From: Natrialba hulunbeirensis JCM 10989
GTDB taxonomy: Archaea; Halobacteriota; Halobacteria; Halobacteriales; Natrialbaceae
Length of the DNA stretch: 64,000 nt
Assembly (NCBI RefSeq): GCF_000337575.1
Contig: NZ_AOIM01000035.1
Span: forward strand, 173,498 to 237,497
Reading direction: 5' to 3'
A model generated the notes under the pieces. It saw only the letters and a program-made list of their open reading frames with translations, was not told the DNA's origin and did not search any database. Below are positions 24,733-33,782 of this stretch, in pieces. Positions within the stretch are counted from its first letter, which is position 1, and every line of letters begins with the position of its first letter. The position numbers and the translations under genes are program-made.

Positions 24733-26757
24733 ATGGCCGGCGTCGACTGGGATGAAGACGATCCGTTCGAGGAGCAACGCGAGCAGGCAGAGAGTCCGAT
24801 GCGGCGGCTCATATTCGATTTCGGCCGTCCGTACTGGTTTTCGATGACCGTTGGACTCATTTCGAGCGTGTTCGCGCGTGCGCTGGATCTGTTACCAGCG
24901 CTGTTGCTCGCGGTTGCGATCGACTCGATCTTTGGCGAACAGGCGTTTCACGAGCAGGTCCCGTTATCCGTCCTGCCGGAGGCGTGGCTTCCGGCGAGCG
25001 AGACGGAACAGTTCGTGTTCGTCGTCGTCGTGGTCGCGGGGTCGTTCGTCCTCGGAGCGGTGTTTCACTGGCTGCGCAACTGGGGATTCAACTCCTTCTC
25101 ACAGGATGTCCAACACGACGTGCGAACGGCGACGTACGACAAGATGCAGCGCCTCGACATGGAGTTCTTCTCGAACAAGCAGACCGGTGAGATGATGTCG
25201 GTGCTCTCGAACGACGTCAACCAGCTCGAGCGCTTCCTCAACGAGGGGATGAACTCGGCGACCCGGCTGATCGTGATGGTGTTCGGGATCACGTTCCTGC
25301 TGTTCTGGCTCAACCCACAGCTGGCGCTGGTCTCGCTCGCGCCCGTTCCGTTGATCGCTATCTTCACCTACATCTTCGTCCAGAAGATCCAGCCGAAGTA
25401 CGCCGCCGTCCGCTCCTCGGTCGGGAAGGTCAACTCCCGACTCGAGAACAACCTCGGTGGGATTAACGTGATCAAGTCCTCGAACACCGAGGAGTACGAG
25501 TCCGACCGCGTCAACGACGTGTCGCGCAAGTACTACAACACCAACTGGGACGCCATTTGGCTGCGAATCAAGTTCTTCCCCGGGCTACAGGTCATCTCCG
25601 GCATCGGCTTCGTCCTGACGTTCCTGGTCGGTGGCTACTGGGTGCTCATGGGCACCGCACCGGGGCCGTTCACGGGAACCCTCGAGACCGGTGTCTTCGT
25701 CGCGTTCATCATGTACACCCAGCAACTCGTCTGGCCGATGGCCCAGTTTGGACAGGTCATCAACATGTACCAGCGCGCGGAGGCTTCGAGCGAGCGTATC
25801 TTCGGTCTGATGGACGAACAGGGCCGCATCGAGCGCGACGAGGATGCCAACGAGATTGAGGTCCGAGACGGCCGGGTCGAGTACGACCACGTCAGCTTCA
25901 GTTACGAGGACGAACTGCACGACTCTGGTGACGATGACGGTCACGGTCACGGTCACGGTGACGGTGACGGTGACGATGACAATGACGACCAAATCCCGGA
26001 CGAGAACCTGATCATCGACGACATCAGTTTCGACGTCGACGGCGGCGAGACGGTCGCACTCGTCGGCCCAACGGGAGCCGGCAAGTCGACTGTCCTCAAG
26101 CTCCTCCTCCGACTCTACGACGTCAACGAGGGAGCGATCCGCATCGACGGACAGGACGTCCGCGACGTCTCCCTGGCCAGTCTTCGCCAGTCGATGGGAT
26201 ACGTCGGCCAGGACTCGTTCCTCTTCTACGGCACCGTCGAGGAAAACATCACCTACGGCACCTTCGGCGCGGACCGCGAGGAGATTGTCGAGGCAGCCAA
26301 GGCCGCCGAGGCCCACGAGTTCATCCAGAACTTGCCAGAGGGGTACGACACCATGGTCGGCGAGCGCGGCGTCAAACTCTCGGGTGGTCAGCGCCAGCGC
26401 GTCGCCATCGCCCGCGCCGTCCTCAAAGATCCGGACATCCTCATCCTGGACGAGGCGACCAGCGACGTCGACACGGAGACCGAGATGCTCATCCAGCGCT
26501 CGATCGACGACCTGACCGAGAACCGAACCACGTTCGCCATCGCGCACCGCCTCTCGACGATCAAGGACGCCGATCAGATCCTCGTCCTCGAGGACGGCCG
26601 AATCGTCGAACGCGGCACACACGCCGAACTCCTGCAGAACGAAGGTCTCTACTCGCACCTCTGGGGCGTTCAGGCCGGCGAAATCGACGAACTTCCACAG
26701 GAGTTCATCGAGCGCGCCCAGCGCCGCCACGCGCGCACAGAAATCAGCGACGACTAA
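24733..26757 (+). CDS. ABC exporter half-transporter with His/Asp-rich hinge
   Basis: The 674-residue protein fuses a six-helix exporter membrane domain (residues about 35-340) to an ATPase: Walker A GPTGAGKS at about 446-453, signature LSGGQRQR at about 550, Walker B ILILDEATSDVD and the His switch in AIAHRLSTI. It is of the MsbA/Sav1866 type and should work as a homodimer. The hinge between domains (about 397-418) has an unusual run, DDDGHGHGHGDGDGDDD, not normally found in these proteins. ATG at 24733 follows a TATA-like TATAATG; an upstream in-frame start at 24706 adds nine weakly supported residues. Substrate unknown. Confidence 0.88.
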   Translation: MAGVDWDEDDPFEEQREQAESPMRRLIFDFGRPYWFSMTVGLISSVFARALDLLPALLLAVAIDSIFGEQAFHEQVPLSVLPEAWLPASETEQFVFVVVVVAGSFVLGAVFHWLRNWGFNSFSQDVQHDVRTATYDKMQRLDMEFFSNKQTGEMMSVLSNDVNQLERFLNEGMNSATRLIVMVFGITFLLFWLNPQLALVSLAPVPLIAIFTYIFVQKIQPKYAAVRSSVGKVNSRLENNLGGINVIKSSNTEEYESDRVNDVSRKYYNTNWDAIWLRIKFFPGLQVISGIGFVLTFLVGGYWVLMGTAPGPFTGTLETGVFVAFIMYTQQLVWPMAQFGQVINMYQRAEASSERIFGLMDEQGRIERDEDANEIEVRDGRVEYDHVSFSYEDELHDSGDDDGHGHGHGDGDGDDDNDDQIPDENLIIDDISFDVDGGETVALVGPTGAGKSTVLKLLLRLYDVNEGAIRIDGQDVRDVSLASLRQSMGYVGQDSFLFYGTVEENITYGTFGADREEIVEAAKAAEAHEFIQNLPEGYDTMVGERGVKLSGGQRQRVAIARAVLKDPDILILDEATSDVDTETEMLIQRSIDDLTENRTTFAIAHRLSTIKDADQILVLEDGRIVERGTHAELLQNEGLYSHLWGVQAGEIDELPQEFIERAQRRHARTEISDD

Positions 26758-26794
26758 CTCCGCGACAACTACCTCTGCGACGCCTCATTTCGCC

Positions 26795-27139
26795 TCAGAA
26801 CGACTCCTGCTCGCGCTGGCCTTCCTGGTCCGGCGCACCCTCATCCTGCCGGTCCTCCCCCGCCGCAGGCGGCGTTCGATCGCTGTAGTTCTTCCGCCCA
26901 ATTGCCTCGTCACCAACCATGTTCATAATCGCCTGTTCGACTTCTCCGTAGTCCCGGTACTCATCCTCGTTCAGCGGCCCGATGATCTCCTCGAGTGTCG
27001 CCGTTTTCTCACCCATCTCGAGTTCCGTGTCGCCGTGCTCCTCGAGTAGTTCGTCCTGGCTGATCGGGTACGACACCGACTCGAGTTCGTCGCCGAGGTC
27101 GCCCAGTTCGACGCCGAGTTCGCGGCTATCGTCGGTCAT
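26795..27139 (-). CDS. DUF5789 family protein
   Basis: The 114-residue acidic protein has the blocks I associate with DUF5789: VELGDLGDELESVSYPISQDELLEEHGD, then ATLEEIIGPLNEDEY and EQAIMNMVGDEAIGRKNYSDR. The tail after residue 95 is low-complexity Gln/Glu/Gly. It is a small cytosolic Halobacteria-specific protein of unknown function. It converges on the ABC exporter gene. Confidence 0.82.
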   Translation of the reverse strand: MTDDSRELGVELGDLGDELESVSYPISQDELLEEHGDTELEMGEKTATLEEIIGPLNEDEYRDYGEVEQAIMNMVGDEAIGRKNYSDRTPPAAGEDRQDEGAPDQEGQREQESF

Positions 27140-27325
27140 AGTGGTCTTTCGCCGATGGGTCGGAAACCGGTTGACCTTGCGTTCGCCACGGTGGTGTATA
27201 CGTGATCTTTCCGGTCGACGAGCGGCGCGTCACGCGTCACGCGCCACGCGTCGTACGTCACACTCGCTCGCCACGAGTCACGAGTCACCGACGGTTTCAT
27301 GTCCGAACGCCGAGCCTATGCTGCT

Positions 27326-28060
27326 ATGAACCTCGCCAGCGCTACCTGGACCGATGTGGGAGAACTCGAGGCCGACCTCGCTGTCGTCCCCGTTGGCAGC
27401 ACGGAACAACACGGCCCACACGCACCGCTCGGAACCGACGTGCTCACTGCCGAGGCGGTCGCCGACGCCGGCCTCGAGCGCACGGACCGCGACGTGCTCC
27501 GAACGCCAGCGATCCCGATCGGCGTCGCCGAGGAACACCGCCAGTTCCCCGGCACGATGTGGGTCTCGCCGGACACCTTCCGCAGCTACGTCCGCGAAGC
27601 CGTCCAGAGTCTGTCCCACCACGGCGTCGAACGCGTCGTCCTCGTCAACGGCCACGGCGGCAACGTCGACGCGCTCCGGGAGGTCGGTGGGCGGCTCACG
27701 CGCGACGGCGACGCCTACACCGTCCCGTTCACCTGGTTCAACGCGGTTGGCGACCACTCCGCCGATATGGGCCACGGCGGGCCACTCGAGACGGCCCTCC
27801 TCCGACACATCGAACCCGACCTGGTCCGCGACGACCGCCTCGAAGAAGCGCGCGACGGCGCTGCCGATGGCTGGGGGGAGTGGACGAGTTACGTGAACTT
27901 GGCCTACGATTCCGCGCAGTTCAGTGAGAACGGTGTCGTCGGGGATCCAGCCGAGGGCGACGAGGCGCGAGGCGAGGCGCTACTCGAGTTGGCGGCCGAG
28001 TCGCTGGCGCGGTTGCTGGATGCGGTTGCGGAGCGGGATGTGTCGCGACCCGAGAGTTGA
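27326..28060 (+). CDS. creatininase-family amidohydrolase (ArfB/MftE type)
   Basis: The metal-binding blocks of the creatininase fold are present: VPVGSTEQHGPHAPLGTD (Glu, His and Asp ligands, about residues 20-37), LVNGHGGNVDAL and GHGGPLETALLRHIEP with the last Glu ligand. In archaea this family includes ArfB, the formamide hydrolase of early flavin and F420 synthesis, and MftE-like peptidases. Halobacteria make F420, so ArfB is attractive, but sequence alone does not choose. ATG at 27326 is preferred; 27299 is an alternative adding nine residues. A pterin gene (mptD-like) lies 0.8 kb away. Confidence 0.8.
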   Translation: MNLASATWTDVGELEADLAVVPVGSTEQHGPHAPLGTDVLTAEAVADAGLERTDRDVLRTPAIPIGVAEEHRQFPGTMWVSPDTFRSYVREAVQSLSHHGVERVVLVNGHGGNVDALREVGGRLTRDGDAYTVPFTWFNAVGDHSADMGHGGPLETALLRHIEPDLVRDDRLEEARDGAADGWGEWTSYVNLAYDSAQFSENGVVGDPAEGDEARGEALLELAAESLARLLDAVAERDVSRPES

Positions 28061-28186
28061 TAGTCGATAGCCGATACTCGGTAGTCGGTAGCCGGTCGTC
28101 CGTAGCCGATACCTGCCAGTTCGCAGGCGGACTGCGGATATGAAACGACGGTGGACGGTGGACGGTTGGGGTGGCGTGCGGCGATA

Positions 28187-28675
28187 TTACTCGTCGTCTT
28201 CGTCCTCGCCCTCGCCCTCGCCCTCGCCCTCGTCTTCGTCGCCGTCGTCAGCCGCCGCCTCCTCTTCTTCGGCGTCTGTCTCTGGACCGGCGTCCTCGAG
28301 TGCCCCGCGCAGCGCCGGAATCGTCGCGGTGAGGTCACCGACCTGGTCGCCGGCCTCGCTGATATCGGTGATGGTCTCCTCGAGGTTGGCAATTTCTTCT
28401 TCGAGGTCCTCGGCGTCGTCGAAGGCGTCGGCGCGCTGGCCCATGGTGAACCACTTCTTCGCGTCGCGGAGGTGCTCTTCGGCGTCGCCGGCGTCGAGCG
28501 CGGAGTTGAGTGCGTTGAGCACGCCGAGGACGTTATCTGCATCGGCCTCCCAGACGTCGTCCGAGTCGGGGAGGGCGCCCCAGGCGTCCGCGAGCGAGGA
28601 TTCGACGTCCTCGCGCATTTCGTTGGCCGCTTCGCCGAAGAGTTCCTCGTCGTCGCCGAGTGTCGCTTGGCTCAT
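28187..28675 (-). CDS. DUF5790 family protein
   Basis: SQATLGDDEELFGEAANEMREDVESSLADAWGALPD at the N-terminus and LNALNSALDAGDAEEHLRDAKKWFTMGQRADAFDDA are the blocks I associate with DUF5790 of Halobacteria. The predicted structure is nearly all helix, and the last 35 residues are an acidic run (EGEGEGEGEDEDD). It is probably a soluble cytosolic protein. Function unknown. It is a single gene, with its promoter in 28676-28720. Confidence 0.82.
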   Translation of the reverse strand: MSQATLGDDEELFGEAANEMREDVESSLADAWGALPDSDDVWEADADNVLGVLNALNSALDAGDAEEHLRDAKKWFTMGQRADAFDDAEDLEEEIANLEETITDISEAGDQVGDLTATIPALRGALEDAGPETDAEEEEAAADDGDEDEGEGEGEGEDEDDE

Positions 28676-28846
28676 GTCACCACGTTCACGGTCACCGAGG
28701 TTAAAAGGTCGCCCGAAAGTGAAAGTGAAAATAGCCAGGAGCGAATCGGTACCGTCCGAACGGCGCGCGGGTTTCGAAAGGAAGGTCGTGTGTTGTGGTG
28801 GTTATCGTCTGATCAATCCGTTCGGATCGCCCGTATCGTTGCCTCC

Positions 28847-29257
28847 TCAGTCGTCCGCGTCGCGACCGCTCACGGAAACCACCTTCATCAGCGGGTAGCC
28901 ATCTTCCATCGCCATCTGCGTAACGACCTCGCGGCCTTCGTAGTTCACGACGATTTCGACCTCGAGAAACCGTCCCGTCAGTTCGGTGTAGTCGGCTGCC
29001 GACCCAGCGAGTTCGGACTCGAGTACGTCGGTGCGAACGTCGACAGTCACGTCGACGCAGTGGGGCTGGTTCTCGATGGATGCTTCCATCGCGCGGGCGA
29101 GACTCGGCGCGCTCTCAGGTGCGACGGGCGTGCCGGCGAACTGGTGGTAGAGCGTGCCGAACTTGATGCCGGCTTCGAAGCAGGCGGTTTCGGCGGTTGT
29201 CGGGGCTGTCGCCGTCGTCGAGTCGGCTGGTTCGGACTCGTCGTCGCTTTCGTTCAT
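28847..29257 (-). CDS. mptD: archaeal dihydroneopterin aldolase (MptD)
   Basis: After an acidic N-terminal tail, CFEAGIKFGTLYHQFAGTPV, MEASIENQPHCVDVTVDV and TELTGRFLEVEIVVNYEGREVV with YPLMKVVSVSG match the archaeal MptD/COG2098 family. This aldolase splits dihydroneopterin (or its phosphate-free form) on the way to tetrahydromethanopterin or folate-type cofactors. ATG at 29257 gives the family length (136 aa); 29302 is an alternative with an implausible basic extension. It is divergent from azf. Confidence 0.82.
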   Translation of the reverse strand: MNESDDESEPADSTTATAPTTAETACFEAGIKFGTLYHQFAGTPVAPESAPSLARAMEASIENQPHCVDVTVDVRTDVLESELAGSAADYTELTGRFLEVEIVVNYEGREVVTQMAMEDGYPLMKVVSVSGRDADD

Positions 29258-29392
29258 AGTCGCGGTTCGCGGGCGCGATGGAAGGTCGTTCCGCTCCGGC
29301 ATTTTACCTTATCGGGCCGTGGTGTGACACTGACGTGCGCCCCGGTCCAGAACCGCATGGTTCTTATCGACGCTTTCCCTCACACCGAACGA

Positions 29393-30136
29393 ATGGCACA
29401 GTCGGTCCTGCTTACCGGGGCTGCGGGGCGCGTCGGAACGGCGATCCTCGCCGACCTCGCGGACGAACACGAGTGGCGGCTGATGGATCGCGACCCGATG
29501 ACGGAGGACCATCCGGGCGAATTCGTCGTCGCGGATATCACCGACGAGGAAGCCGTCCGTGACGCGATGGAGGGCATCGACGTGGTGATCCACCTCGCGG
29601 GCGATCCGCGTCCGGAAGCGCCCTGGGATAGCGTCCTGACGAACAACATCGACGGCACGCAGACGATTTTCGAGGCCGCAGTCGACGCCGACGTGGAGAA
29701 GGTCGTCTTCGCCTCCTCGAATCACGCCGTCGGCGCGTACGAAACCGATGAACGCACCCCCGAGATGTACCGCGCGCACGACGACTACCTGCTCGACGGG
29801 ACGGAACTCCCGCGACCGGGGAACCTCTACGGCGTCTCCAAGGCAGCCGGCGAGTCGCTCGGGCGGTACTACCACGACGAACACGGCCTCTCCGTCGCCT
29901 GCGTTCGGATCGGGAACCTCACGAAGGGCCATCCGCCGATCGACTACGAGCGCGGGCAGGCGATGTGGCTCTCCTACCGCGACTGTGCACACCTGTTCGA
30001 CCGCTGCATCCGCGCGGAGTACGAGTTCGAAATCGTCTACGGCATCTCCGACAACGACCGCAAGTACTACTCGATCGACCGCGCGAAAGCGTCGCTCGGG
30101 TACGAACCGCAGGACAACTCCGCACAGCACGACTGA
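29393..30136 (+). CDS. azf: NAD-dependent glucose-6-phosphate dehydrogenase (Azf)
   Basis: The extended-SDR fold shows the NAD motif LLTGAAGRVGTAIL (residues 6-19) and the catalytic Tyr-x3-Lys in NLYGVSKAAGE (about 144-154). Long identical-looking stretches (FASSNHAVGAYETDERTPEMYR, MWLSYRDCAHLFDRCI, IVYGISDNDRKYYSIDRA) match Azf of Haloferax volcanii as I recall it, which oxidises glucose-6-phosphate with NAD+ in the oxidative pentose pathway. ATG at 29393 is taken because it starts at the nucleotide-binding strand. Length 247 aa fits the family. Confidence 0.9.
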   Translation: MAQSVLLTGAAGRVGTAILADLADEHEWRLMDRDPMTEDHPGEFVVADITDEEAVRDAMEGIDVVIHLAGDPRPEAPWDSVLTNNIDGTQTIFEAAVDADVEKVVFASSNHAVGAYETDERTPEMYRAHDDYLLDGTELPRPGNLYGVSKAAGESLGRYYHDEHGLSVACVRIGNLTKGHPPIDYERGQAMWLSYRDCAHLFDRCIRAEYEFEIVYGISDNDRKYYSIDRAKASLGYEPQDNSAQHD

Positions 30137-30217
30137 TCAGAGTCGCGTTCGTTGTGTCTCCGGAGTTCTCCATTTGCTCCGCTCTTCTCTCCACTCTTCT
30201 CCGACCTTCGCGCACCC

Positions 30218-30832
30218 TCAGAACAGTCCTTCCACATCCGACTCCTTCGCCTGCCGACGCTCGACGTGTCCCGCCAGCCGCTGGGCGACGATCCCGCGAT
30301 GGGAATCTTCGCGGACGAAATCGAACAGCAACGAGATGAACGCGCTGTCATCCTCGCCCGCTGCCAGATCTCGCTCGGCGTACTCGAGTCCCTGCTCGAT
30401 CACACCCACCTCGTAGTCGAGTTCGTCGGCGAGGACGAGCGCGGCGATCGTCGTCGCGTCGAAGCCGAGGTCCTCGCGTGTTGGCACTTCGCCCTCGTGT
30501 TCGATGCGGACAGGTGGACGCCGTTCGACGAGTTCGGGATCGGCGGCGAGCGCGGCGAGGAACGAGCGCAGGGGTGAGAGCTGAACGTTGCGATAGGTGG
30601 ACGGGAGCCCGGCGAGGTACTCGAGTGCACTGTCGGCCAGCCCAACCGTGCCCTCCCAGTTTTGGGTGTGAGCGTGGTGGACGGCGGCGGTGGCCTGGAT
30701 GAGGCCGTGAAGTAGTTGTTCGTCGTCGGTACCGGTTTCGAGGTCGAGCCAGTGGTTCTCCCAGGCGTCGTGGGCGGCGTGGTAGAAGCCGTCGTTGTAG
30801 ATGGCGATGCCGGCCCGGAGGTGGTCGCGCAT
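30218..30832 (-). CDS. DUF309-family protein
   Basis: The 204-residue protein contains the DUF309 core: AGIAIYNDGFYHAAHDAWENHWLDLETGTDDEQLLHGLIQATAAVHHAHTQNWEGTVGLA-type sequence at residues 7-70, with conserved His, Glu and Trp. The C-terminal half is helical and less conserved. DUF309 proteins are all-helical and of unknown function. It converges on azf. Confidence 0.88.
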   Translation of the reverse strand: MRDHLRAGIAIYNDGFYHAAHDAWENHWLDLETGTDDEQLLHGLIQATAAVHHAHTQNWEGTVGLADSALEYLAGLPSTYRNVQLSPLRSFLAALAADPELVERRPPVRIEHEGEVPTREDLGFDATTIAALVLADELDYEVGVIEQGLEYAERDLAAGEDDSAFISLLFDFVREDSHRGIVAQRLAGHVERRQAKESDVEGLF

Positions 30833-30952
30833 AGGTGGGTGTCTGTCGGTCAGTATTCGGGGGATAGTGGAGAGGGTGTCGGTGGCTGCTTCTCACGACG
30901 GTGGCACGACCCTCTCGGATCGAGCATTGCTGATGCTGTTGCTGGTATTTGG

Positions 30953-31043
30953 CCGGGCTGGTACTGAGCCGGGATGGTACTGGACCGGGCTGGTACTGAG
31001 CCGGGATGGTACTGGACCGGTACTGGGCCGGTGCTGGTATCGT
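30953..31043. repeat. 32-bp perfect tandem repeat with a third partial copy
   Basis: CCGGGCTGGTACTGAGCCGG begins both 30953-30984 and 30985-31016, which are identical over the 32-base unit. A shortened third copy reaches about 31043. Each unit is itself two related halves of about 16 bases. It lies in the 520-base gap between the DUF309 and aminopeptidase genes, and no gene is seen there. Confidence 0.88.
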
Positions 31044-31352
31044 GGTAGCGTCAGGAACTGAAAGTGCCGGATATCTACCGCCTCCGGCGGGGCGGGCAGA
31101 CAACTGTCGAAACGGAGAGTGCGGCCAAACCATGACGGAAACTGGACGCCGGGATGCACTCTCTGACCGGTTACTCGCCGCCACCGGTGAGGCGGTACTC
31201 GATCCGAGCACGGAATCGCATATTATTATGAGCGGGGTTCCGACTGTTTAGGCACCCGTTGTGTCGGGCGAAATCGTTCTATGGCTGCCCTAAGAGTCGT
31301 CTCGACAGATTTGCTCGACAATCCTGTTCGACCGTGTCCCTCCCCACTCGCC

Positions 31353-32447
31353 CTACTCGTCGTCCCAGTTCCAGCGGAATCGGCCGTCGCGCTGGACGAC
31401 CTCGCCGTCGATTTCGAGCCGCGACTCCTCGCTCACGTCGGTAATCATGTCGACGTGGACCGCTGAGTCGTTGCCCGTCTCTCCCTCCGGCAGGCAGGCG
31501 TCGTAGGCCCGGCCGAGCGCCAGGTGGACCGTATCTCCCATCTTCTCGTCGAAGAGAATGTTGTCCGTATAGCGGTCGATACCGCGGTTCATCCCGATTC
31601 CGAGTTCGCCCAGGCGGCGTGCGCCCTCGTCTGCATCGAGGATGTCGCCGATCACGTCCGCGCCCTGATCCGCGTCGTAGTCGACGACCTCTCCGTCTTC
31701 GAACTCGAGTTGGACGTTCCGGACGGCGTCCCCGCGGAGCGTCATCGGCACGTCGAAGGTGACCTCGCCTTCGGTGGCGGCGGGCGCGGTGAAGACCTCG
31801 CCGCTCGGGAGGTTGTGCGAGTCGTAGGCGACCGAGGCGGCGCTGTTGACTGCCGTTCGGCCCTCGATACTCATCGTGAGGTCGGTTCCCTCGGAGACGA
31901 GTCGGACCTCGGAGCCCTCGTCAAGGAGTTCTTTCATGTTCGCCATCTCGTCGGCCAGTGACTCCCAGTCGCGCAGGATGGCGTCGTAGGCGAACTCCTG
32001 GTACTCCTCGTAGGCCATGTTGGCCTGCTGGGCGAGCGAACGGTTCGGGTGGACGGTTGACACCCAGCGCGTGTCGTAGCGCGCCTCGCGGATCTCGTCG
32101 CGAGCCTGGCGGTGTGCGGTACGAGTCTTGCCGGGCACGTCGGCCGTCGCGCTCGTGTTCCGTCCGCCGCGAATCGAGAGGTAGACGTCCGTTTCCTCCA
32201 TGAGTGCGCGCTCGTGGCTTGGATTCTCGTCGAACTCGTCATCGTGTGCCTGGAGGTACGCTCGTGTCACCTCGCCGGAGCTGTAGGTCGCGAGGAGGTT
32301 CGCGCCGCGCTCGCCGAGTTTCTCGGCGACGGCGACGGCAAGTTCGTGGGCATCAGGACCGACGGAGAGAACGACGTTATCGCCGGCCTCGACGCGCGCG
32401 CTCCAGTCCACCAGTACGTCCGCGTGCTTGCGGATGCGTTCGTCCAT
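31353..32447 (-). CDS. M29-family metallo-aminopeptidase
   Basis: The 364-residue protein has the N-terminal helical domain DERIRKHADVLVDWSARVEAGDNVVL and the C-terminal catalytic region of M29 (AmpS/AmpT) peptidases: FEDGEVVDYDADQGADV, RRLGELGIGMN, HLALGRAYD and SAVHVDMITD, which hold the Glu, His and Asp metal ligands. It should release N-terminal residues in the cytoplasm using cobalt or zinc. It stands alone. Length is a little below the family average of about 400. Confidence 0.88.
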   Translation of the reverse strand: MDERIRKHADVLVDWSARVEAGDNVVLSVGPDAHELAVAVAEKLGERGANLLATYSSGEVTRAYLQAHDDEFDENPSHERALMEETDVYLSIRGGRNTSATADVPGKTRTAHRQARDEIREARYDTRWVSTVHPNRSLAQQANMAYEEYQEFAYDAILRDWESLADEMANMKELLDEGSEVRLVSEGTDLTMSIEGRTAVNSAASVAYDSHNLPSGEVFTAPAATEGEVTFDVPMTLRGDAVRNVQLEFEDGEVVDYDADQGADVIGDILDADEGARRLGELGIGMNRGIDRYTDNILFDEKMGDTVHLALGRAYDACLPEGETGNDSAVHVDMITDVSEESRLEIDGEVVQRDGRFRWNWDDE

Positions 32448-32528
32448 ACCGGCACGTGTGAGTGCCCCTTTAAAATCGTCATCGTTTGGCTCTACACAGT
32501 ACCGGCGAGTCGAGAGTACTGGTTACAG

Positions 32529-33326
32529 TCAGGTCGACGCTTCGACCGCTCCAGAGCCGTTCCGCGAGCGGACGAACGAGACAATCGCGTAGACCACAGG
32601 TGTGTCGAGAACCGCGATCGCGAGCTTCAACAGGTACTGGCCAATAATCAGGCCGACGACGCCCTCGAAGCCGGGGTAGAAGCCAACACCGAGGGTCAGC
32701 GGCGCAATGGCGAACGCGATCGAGACGAAGATCACCGTATCGATCGCCTGACTGCTCGCCGTTGAGGCGATGTTTCGCAGCCAGAGCTTCTCGCGGCCGG
32801 TCCGGTCTCTGATCCAGTGAAAGACGAGTACGTCCCAGTTCTGGCTGACGACGTACGCGAGCAGACTCCCGATGACGATGTTCGTCGACGCACCGAGTAC
32901 GTTTGCGAACTCGCTCGCGACTGCCGGGTCCTGTGCCGGTGCGGCGATCGTCGACCAGACGAGTACAAGCACGACGAAGTTCAGCGCGAAGCCGACGTTG
33001 ACGACGACCTGTGCCGCCCGCCGTCCGTATAGTTCGGCGTAGCAGTCACTCGCCAGGAAGGTCAACGCGTACGCGAGCGCTGCACCCGGCAACACGAGTT
33101 CCGCACCCGTCACCGGGAGTGCAAACGGCAAGGAGAACTCGAGTACCTTTGCGGCCGTCACCTGGGCGGTGACGAGTGCGGCGACGAAGAGGCCGATGAG
33201 CGAGACCTGCGGTATCGTGGGTGTTGGTGCCGGTGTCGATGCTGCTGATGGTGATGGTGATGGTGATCTCGGTCCATGGTCGTGTGTCGATGGTGTTGTC
33301 TCGTCACTCCCCTGCTGGTGTTCCAT
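32529..33326 (-). CDS. YhhQ/QueT-like queuosine-precursor transporter family protein
   Basis: After a Ser/Pro-rich cytosolic N-terminus (about 38 residues) there are six membrane helices. LPGAALAYALTFLASDCYAELYGRRAAQVVVNVGFALN and LLAYVVSQNWDVLVFHWIRDRTGREKLWLRNIAST are diagnostic blocks of the YhhQ (DUF165) family, which imports 7-deazaguanine precursors (preQ0/preQ1). In archaea the precursor would serve archaeosine in tRNA. The substrate here is inferred from family. The stop lies 81 bases from the aminopeptidase start. Confidence 0.85.
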   Translation of the reverse strand: MEHQQGSDETTPSTHDHGPRSPSPSPSAASTPAPTPTIPQVSLIGLFVAALVTAQVTAAKVLEFSLPFALPVTGAELVLPGAALAYALTFLASDCYAELYGRRAAQVVVNVGFALNFVVLVLVWSTIAAPAQDPAVASEFANVLGASTNIVIGSLLAYVVSQNWDVLVFHWIRDRTGREKLWLRNIASTASSQAIDTVIFVSIAFAIAPLTLGVGFYPGFEGVVGLIIGQYLLKLAIAVLDTPVVYAIVSFVRSRNGSGAVEAST

Positions 33327-33379
33327 ACCCGCGGGCTCTCTGGCGAGTACCCCTAAACGATGCTATTTCACGGCCCGCA

Positions 33380-33455
33380 GCTGGCGGCAGTGGTAGTGGT
33401 GGTAGCAGTAGTGTTGGTAGCGGTAGTGGTGGTAGCGGTAGTGGTAGTGATGATA
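33380..33455. repeat. GGTAGTGGTAGC-type simple repeat
   Basis: About 75 bases between the YhhQ-type and PadR genes consist of GGTAGTGGTGGTAGCGGTAG-like triplets. In the frames examined they yield only Val/Gly/Ser low-complexity peptides without a plausible gene. The rest of 33456-33782 has no gene; a CTATTG...CAAATAG inverted pair near 33719-33750 could be a PadR operator. Confidence 0.7.
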
Positions 33456-33782
33456 TCCGTGACGGATCATCGTGCGAACAGTCTTCCAGCGATAATGGCG
33501 GGTGTGAGCGCGCCATCCTCGAATTGGGGCGAACCTACGAACCCGCTAATGAAGACATTCGATATCGAAGTCGTTCGGTACTGCCGTCGAGACCGACTGT
33601 CTGTCGCCATCTCAGCATACTGTCCGAACATCATCGGTCTCTTGGCTTCCCAGATCGATTCTGTATTCCGACTCGAGTAGTGGCCGAAAACGCGCGTTAG
33701 ATTGCTTGAAACTCCGATCTATTGCCTGATACGCCGTAGATAACAAATAGCCGCTGTCGTGGTGTGAGCGTATGGGTGAAAC

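Noticed and set aside
25585-26730. 381-codon frame antisense to the ABC exporter
   Set aside because: It mirrors the ATPase domain, and its valine/aspartate runs come from complementing Asp/His codons.
28151-29392. In-frame N-terminal extension of azf by over 400 codons
   Set aside because: It runs antisense through DUF5790 and mptD genes, and Azf proteins start at the NAD-binding strand found at 29393.
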